Positions 32,686 to 36,449 of a DNA stretch of 36,449 bases are shown here, piece after piece. Made by a program: the position numbers and the translations under genes. This DNA comes from Schleiferilactobacillus harbinensis DSM 16991 (GTDB lineage Bacteria > Bacillota > Bacilli > Lactobacillales > Lactobacillaceae). The stretch covers positions 1-36,449 of the forward strand of contig NZ_AUEH01000032.1 of assembly GCF_000425885.1 (NCBI RefSeq), read 5' to 3'. Within the stretch, counting starts at the first letter, position 1; every line of letters starts with the position of its first letter. The notes beneath the pieces were generated by a model, which was given only the letters and a program-made list of their open reading frames with translations, was not told the DNA's origin and did no database searches.

Positions 32686-33523
32686 CTTGCACCCGCCCCT
32701 TCTGAGCCGCTTGATACTCATGGAACAGTGTATTGGCCTCGCGGAAAATCGGCGCCGCCTTGGCCAGATAAAGCTGATTGTCCGCATCTGAAATGGCACT
32801 GGGCGGATCGGGGTGCACTTCGGCAAAGATTCCATCAACGCCCACGGTCAGGGCGGCGCGCATCAGTGGAAAAGCAAAGTCCCGCTGACCGCCGGAATGG
32901 TCGCCGTACCCGCCGGGCAGCTGGACGGAGTGGGTGGCATCGAAAATCACCGGATACTCAAATTGACGCATCGTGATCAGTCCAGGCATGTCCACCACCA
33001 AACGGTGATAACCGAAGGAAACACCGCGTTCAGTCAACAGGATTTTTTCCGTATAGGGGTCCAGCTTGTCGACCACGGACCCCATATCCTCTGGCGCCAT
33101 GAACTGGCCCTTCTTCACGTTGACCACCCGGCCGGTCTTGGCGGCCGCCACCAGCAGATCGGTTTGCCGGCTCAGGAAGGCCGGAATTTGGAGCACGTCA
33201 GCGACTTCCGCCACCGGCGCGCATTGGTAAGATTCATGAACATCGGTGACGATCGGGACATGGTAAGTTTCTTTGATCCGGCGCAGCACCTTCAGGCCCG
33301 CTTCCAGCCCAGCGCCGCGATCGGCCTCGCCGGAACTGCGGTTGGCCTTATCGAAGGACGACTTGAAGACATAATTGATATGCAGTTCATCCGCCAGGGA
33401 CCCGAGAATCTCCGCTACTTGGGCGCAGGTGTCATAGGATTCAATAGCACACGGGCCGGCCAGCAGCGTCAGCTGATCATTGTGGAACCCATAGTCTTTA
33501 AAAACCGTTGCAATTGTCGCCAT
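32672..33523 (-). CDS. kdsA: 3-deoxy-8-phosphooctulonate (Kdo-8-P) synthase
   Basis: 283 residues from ATG 33523, with AAGGAGG 8 bases upstream. It condenses phosphoenolpyruvate with arabinose-5-phosphate. KSSFDKANRSS (about 52-62) is the arabinose-phosphate signature that separates KdsA from DAHP synthases. QTDLLVAAAKTG, NVKKGQF, FGYHRLVVDMPG, FDATHSVQLPGG and AEVHPDP follow in family order. C25 in LLAGPCAIES, with His of DATHS, Glu of FAEVHP and Asp of SDADNQ, form the four-ligand metal site of the metal-dependent class; the metal-free E. coli type has Asn at the Cys position. Kdo is normally a Gram-negative sugar, so its presence here is notable. It overlaps the isomerase gene. Confidence 0.9.
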   Translation of the reverse strand: MATIATVFKDYGFHNDQLTLLAGPCAIESYDTCAQVAEILGSLADELHINYVFKSSFDKANRSSGEADRGAGLEAGLKVLRRIKETYHVPIVTDVHESYQCAPVAEVADVLQIPAFLSRQTDLLVAAAKTGRVVNVKKGQFMAPEDMGSVVDKLDPYTEKILLTERGVSFGYHRLVVDMPGLITMRQFEYPVIFDATHSVQLPGGYGDHSGGQRDFAFPLMRAALTVGVDGIFAEVHPDPPSAISDADNQLYLAKAAPIFREANTLFHEYQAAQKGRVQDGLL

Positions 33524-33599
33524 GGTCAAAACCTCCTTGGTTTCTCACCACGCTCCCCATCGGACAAGGCTGTCCGCATGGCATACGGTCATTTCGCCA

Positions 33600-33680
33600 G
33601 AGCACTCAGGCTCTTACATATCAGTTTACTTACTAATTGTTACTAAATAAATAATAACGAATGTTCTTAATATTTACTTA
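33600..33680. promoter_or_regulatory. AT-rich region with tandem TTACTAA repeats upstream of kdsA
   Basis: TTACTAA occurs at 33630-33636 and 33640-33646, ten bases apart (one helical turn), preceded by a related TTTACTTA. The block is far more AT-rich than its surroundings and lies 107-125 bases before the kdsA start. Such in-phase repeats suit a response-regulator-type binding site. I could not fix a -35/-10 pair. Confidence 0.35.
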
Positions 33681-33700
33681 ACAAAAGACCATTAAGAGTA

Positions 33701-33729
33701 AAACAAAAGACACGGCTCAGCACCGTGTC
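33701..33729 (-). terminator. Terminator of the thioredoxin-like gene
   Basis: On the minus strand GACACGG (33729-33723) pairs with CCGTGTC (33715-33709), followed by TTTTGTTTT (33708-33700). It lies about 20 bases after the gene's stop. Confidence 0.85.
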
Positions 33730-33749
33730 CTCATGCTAGTTTACTTACA

Positions 33750-34070
33750 CTAATTATTCTGTAAGAACAATTGAACATCCGCAATACTGCGGTCGCCGTC
33801 GTACTTGGCGCCGACCTGACCAGCCCGGAAGGCCAGTAAAGTCGGCACAAAGGAAATCTCGTACGCGTCTCGGAATGCCTTCAACACGGGATCGCTCAAA
33901 GTGTTCAGCGTATCCACGTAGTACACCGTCTTCCCCGTGGCCGCCTGAGCCAAGACCAGATTCGGCATCAGTACTTGGCACCACGGGGTTGGCGCCTGTT
34001 GGGGCAGCACGCACGCCCCATCAGCACATTGCGTTGTCTTTTCAGTGGTTTCGGTTGTCGGTTCAGCCAT
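33750..34070 (-). CDS. Thioredoxin-like protein lacking CXXC
   Basis: 106 residues from the ATG at 34070, 9 bases after AGAGGA; the ATG two codons earlier (34076) is also possible. After a Thr/Glu-rich N-terminal tail comes CADGAC (a C-x4-C), then the thioredoxin-fold pattern: a PWCQVLMPN segment where thioredoxin has WCGPCK, YYVDTLN, FRDAYEISFVPTLLAF with the cis-proline, and a final helix. The second active-site cysteine is replaced, so classical dithiol-disulfide exchange is unlikely; the first pair of cysteines may serve instead. It has its own promoter and terminator and stands between kdsA and lutC. Confidence 0.7.
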   Translation of the reverse strand: MAEPTTETTEKTTQCADGACVLPQQAPTPWCQVLMPNLVLAQAATGKTVYYVDTLNTLSDPVLKAFRDAYEISFVPTLLAFRAGQVGAKYDGDRSIADVQLFLQNN

Positions 34071-34102
34071 ATTCATCGATCCTCTCGTATCAAGTTACAC
34101 TG

Positions 34103-34131
34103 AGTATAAGAGGTCAATGTGGGAATTGCAA
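34103..34131 (-). promoter_or_regulatory. Promoter of the thioredoxin-like gene
   Basis: On the minus strand TTGCAA (34131-34126) and TATACT (34108-34103) are separated by exactly 17 bases, 32 bases before the start codon. Confidence 0.65.
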
Positions 34132-34142
34132 TCTGCATGCCG

Positions 34143-34847
34143 CTATTTATCCGTCAGCACCACATACGTCATATCAATCGGCCCATGGACCCCAACGACC
34201 AGGACCATTTCAATGTCCCCCGAATTCGATGGTCCGGTGATGAAGTTGATATTCGACGTGTGCAGCCGGCCCGCCTTCAATTCCGTGTCATACCAGTCCA
34301 TGGCTTGCCGAGAACGCGGGACGATCCGGCTTTGGGGCACCAGCGCGACGTAGTGCTTGGGCAGAAAGTGAAAGCTGCGGCCCTGCCCCGGCGTGGTTGC
34401 CACGGTGATCGTGCCGGATTCAGCGCAGAGAAACTCCACACAGCCGATGGCCAAGTCAGCATCTTGGGCCCGCTGAATGTTCTCCGTTCGGCTGCCCGCC
34501 GGATCCCAGTAAGTCGGCCGCGGCGCGACCTGCGCCGCCCAATCTGTTAACCCATAGGCGGCGATCCGCTCATCCGTGGGCAGCAGCAGCGACTGGGCGG
34601 TCTTATCCGTGATCATCTGGTCCAGCACGCTCGGCAGATCCGCCGTGGCCGCCGTTTTGAATGTCACGTGTTCTGCTTCGCTGTTTTCCTTGGCCAGGGC
34701 AAATAACTCCGCCGGGGTTTTATCTGCCAAGGTAGTTTCCGGTAAATCATTCAGCGGCACAAACGGATGATCCGTCAATTGATGCCGCGGCCGCTCAGCC
34801 TTGGCGGCAATAAAGTTCAAAAACTCCTCGCGATTATCACTGGTCAT
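34143..34847 (-). CDS. lutC: Lactate utilization protein LutC (LUD domain)
   Basis: 234 residues from ATG 34847, with GGGGCGAG upstream; the longer frame lies inside lutB and is rejected. The LUD-domain pattern is clear: GLTDWAAQVAPRPTYWD near the middle, CVEFLCAESGTITV, RSFHFLPKHYVALV and the glycine-rich TGPSNSGDIEMVLVVGVHGP at the C-terminus. LutC is a subunit of the LutABC complex that oxidises L-lactate to pyruvate. Its start overlaps the lutB end by 11 bases, so it depends on lutB transcription and translation. Because lutB is cut by an insertion sequence, lutC may be silent, although it is intact. Confidence 0.88.
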   Translation of the reverse strand: MTSDNREEFLNFIAAKAERPRHQLTDHPFVPLNDLPETTLADKTPAELFALAKENSEAEHVTFKTAATADLPSVLDQMITDKTAQSLLLPTDERIAAYGLTDWAAQVAPRPTYWDPAGSRTENIQRAQDADLAIGCVEFLCAESGTITVATTPGQGRSFHFLPKHYVALVPQSRIVPRSRQAMDWYDTELKAGRLHTSNINFITGPSNSGDIEMVLVVGVHGPIDMTYVVLTDK

Positions 34848-36110
34848 CGTTACTCGCCCCTTTCTGCGCCTCATGGTCCTTGAACCAGCGGCGGAAATTC
34901 TCCGTATGCTTCGGCGGCCGCGGGGCATCCCGCACGTCGGTCCAGCCCTTGGCCATGGACGGTGCATGGGTGATGTGGCCTTGGTGATTATACAGATTGT
35001 CCACAGTGGTCGGTTTCTTTGAGACAAACGGCAGCGTGGCGGAATGATCGAATTGCAGCGCCATCTGGAACAGGTCGGAATGGGCCGTGCCCATCCCGAT
35101 GCCCTTCATGATCGCTTTGTTAAAGGCCTTGTCGGTCTTCAGTTTGTCCATCATCACTTCCCGGTGCTTGATCAGCAACCGGTGCAGCGGAATCTTCACC
35201 GGGCACGTCTCGGTACAGGCCCCGCACAAGCTGGAGGCAAAGGGCAGGTCGCCGAATTTCTCATACCCGTCCAAAACCGGGGATAATACCGCGCCGATCG
35301 GCCCCGGATAGATCGAGCCGTAACCGTGGCCGCCGATGTGGCGATAAATCGGGCAGACATTCAAACAGGCGCCGCAGCGAATGCACTGCAAAACGGATTC
35401 AAAGGGGGTGCCCAGCGCGTTGGACCGGCCGTTGTCCAAAATCACGACGTGCAGATCTTCGGGTCCGTCGCTTTCGCCCGCGACCTGCTCGCCGCTGAAG
35501 GAACAATAACTGGTCAGCTTCTGGCCCACCGCGCTGCGGCTGAGCATATTGTCCAGGACTTCGGCTTCCTTCAGACTCGGCACCAGCCGCTCCATGCCCA
35601 TGACGACGACTTGCGTCTTGGGAATCGCCATGGTCAGATCGGCGTTGCCTTCATTGGTCACTAAATTGATCAGTCCAGAATCGGCAATGGCAAAGTTGCA
35701 GCCGGTGATGCCCATGTCCGCTTGGAGAAAATAACCGCGGAGGTATTCCCGGGCAAACCGGGCCATGCGAGTGGGATCGTTGTCGCCGGTGTAACCCAAT
35801 TTTTCAAACACGCCGCGAATCTGGTCCCGGTTCTTATGCAGCGTTGGGAAAACGATGTGGGTCGGTTCATCCCAGTTATCCGATTGCAGAATAAATTCCG
35901 CCAGGTCGGTCTCCATCAGCTTCATCCCGGGCAGCTTTAATAATTGCTTGTCCAGATCGATCTCGGTGGTCACCATGGACTTGGATTTCACGACCCGCTG
36001 TACATGCTTTTCTTTGGCTAAATTGGTGATGTAATTGACCGCGTCGGTATCTTTTTTAGCAAAATAAACATGGCCGCCGCGTTTCTCCACATTATCTGCG
36101 AATTCTTCTA
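34837..36110 (-). pseudogene. lutB: LutB iron-sulfur protein, 5' end removed by an insertion sequence
   Basis: The frame carries the LutB features: a LUD-like N-terminal domain, two cysteine clusters CIRCGACLNVCP (about codon 240) and CGACTETCPVKIP for 4Fe-4S centres, and a C-terminal tail. A GTG at 36090 would open 417 codons, but the frame continues upstream as LEEFADNVEKRGGHV right to the IS end near 36110. In LutB proteins (about 476 residues) this string lies around residue 70-85, so the first 65-70 residues are separated by the IS. The protein should receive electrons from LutA in L-lactate oxidation. A shortened product from the internal GTG is conceivable, but it has a poor binding site. 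Confidence 0.85.
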
Positions 36111-36449
36111 GGGTGTGTCTGAAAATTACTTAAGCCATACCCATATTGCTGCAACGTAAACCGCGCCCAGAAAGACATGCGCGAGCTTATCATAGCGTGT
36201 GGCTATACGCCTGAACTCCTTCATCTGGTTGAAGAAGCCTTCGATTAGATGTCGCTCCTTGTAAAGATAGAAGTCGCACGGCCAGGGGTTCACTGCATTG
36301 CTTTTGGGTGGGATTGTGTAGTATCCCTCCTGAGACGTGATGAAGTCTCGTAGCGCCTGCGTCCCGTACGCTTTGTCCGCCAGGACATTGACGCTCTTCA
36401 ATGGAATAGTACCGAGCAACGGTGCAGCCACTGTACTATCGTGTACCTC
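36111..36449 (-). mobile_element. IS5-family insertion sequence, one end (partial)
   Basis: The element begins at about 36111 with GGGTGTGTCTGAAAATT, a terminal repeat of the IS5/IS427 type, next to a TA that is the usual target for this group. It contains the transposase gene on the minus strand and runs off the window. It is inserted in lutB. The other end and the target duplication cannot be seen. Confidence 0.8.
36126..36449 (-). CDS. IS5-family transposase, C-terminal part
   Basis: 107 codons are in view and the frame is open at the window edge. VHDSTVAAPLL with the first visible Asp, LADKAYGTQALRD with the second catalytic Asp, and the YREK-like block KERHLIEGFFNQMKEFRRIATRYDK with the catalytic Glu belong to DDE transposases of IS5 elements, IS427-like group, in which this is often a second ORF joined by frameshift. 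The end AAIWVWLK and the stop 15 bases inside the terminal repeat are typical. The visible part is undamaged, so the element may be recent and active. Confidence 0.88.
   Translation of the reverse strand, partial: EVHDSTVAAPLLGTIPLKSVNVLADKAYGTQALRDFITSQEGYYTIPPKSNAVNPWPCDFYLYKERHLIEGFFNQMKEFRRIATRYDKLAHVFLGAVYVAAIWVWLK

Noticed and set aside
32686-32838. 51-codon extension of the arabinose-5-phosphate isomerase
   Set aside because: It lies inside the end of kdsA and reads as Arg/Pro-rich shadow sequence; family alignment starts at MAYYEIAQ.

Overview
The window looks like chromosomal DNA of a low-temperature-gradient-free, GC-rich member of the Lactobacillaceae (Gram-positive, Firmicutes). 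The reasons are the strong AAGGAGG-type ribosome binding sites, GTG and TTG starts, an Rgg regulator, an SLAP-like surface protein, an M3 oligoendopeptidase, a LutBC lactate system and a permease/binding-protein fusion of the streptococcal and lactobacillal kind. The base composition and gene set would fit Schleiferilactobacillus or a relative, but that is inference. I saw no rRNA, tRNA, CRISPR array or phage genes. The only mobile element is part of an IS5-type insertion sequence at the right edge.

Left part (1-7830). It opens with the tail of an unidentified gene and a small membrane protein in AT-richer DNA. An Rgg-type regulator then faces a two-gene ABC exporter. Two adjacent genes follow, together carrying four copies of an unrecognised domain of about 75 residues, then a zinc-ribbon protein, a Cof-type HAD phosphatase and a small membrane protein. 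Next come the remains of a class III fructose-1,6-bisphosphatase that has lost almost all of its middle, a large palindrome and an isochorismatase-family hydrolase.

Middle (7946-18774). This holds a RecD2-type helicase, RsgA, an M3 oligoendopeptidase, a MATE exporter, a secreted three-repeat SLAP-like protein, and a leftward four-gene ABC operon whose leader contains a terminator hairpin directly before the Shine-Dalgarno sequence.

Right-middle (18915-28601). A leftward operon encodes an EgtU/OpuC-like permease-binding protein fusion, its ATPase and a disulfide oxidoreductase, all tightly coupled. Its upstream region holds a 167-bp sequence that folds into a three-way junction. Above it lies a ROK kinase - FAH hydrolase - YjjG-type phosphatase operon. 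A GreA-like factor, an unrecognised acidic protein and a GH13_31 alpha-glucosidase run rightwards.

Right end (28632-36449). A GH38 alpha-mannosidase converges on an unexpected gene pair: a Kdo-8-phosphate synthase (kdsA) and a KpsF/KdsD-type arabinose-5-phosphate isomerase, the first two steps of Kdo synthesis, which is normally a Gram-negative pathway. A thioredoxin-like protein without a CXXC motif has its own promoter and terminator. The window closes with lutC and a lutB whose 5' end has been cut off by an IS5-family element.

The most interesting items are the Kdo gene pair, the four-copy repeat domain, the thiol/betaine uptake operon with the three-way-junction DNA, the attenuator-like leader of the ABC operon, and the two decayed metabolic genes (fbp, lutB).
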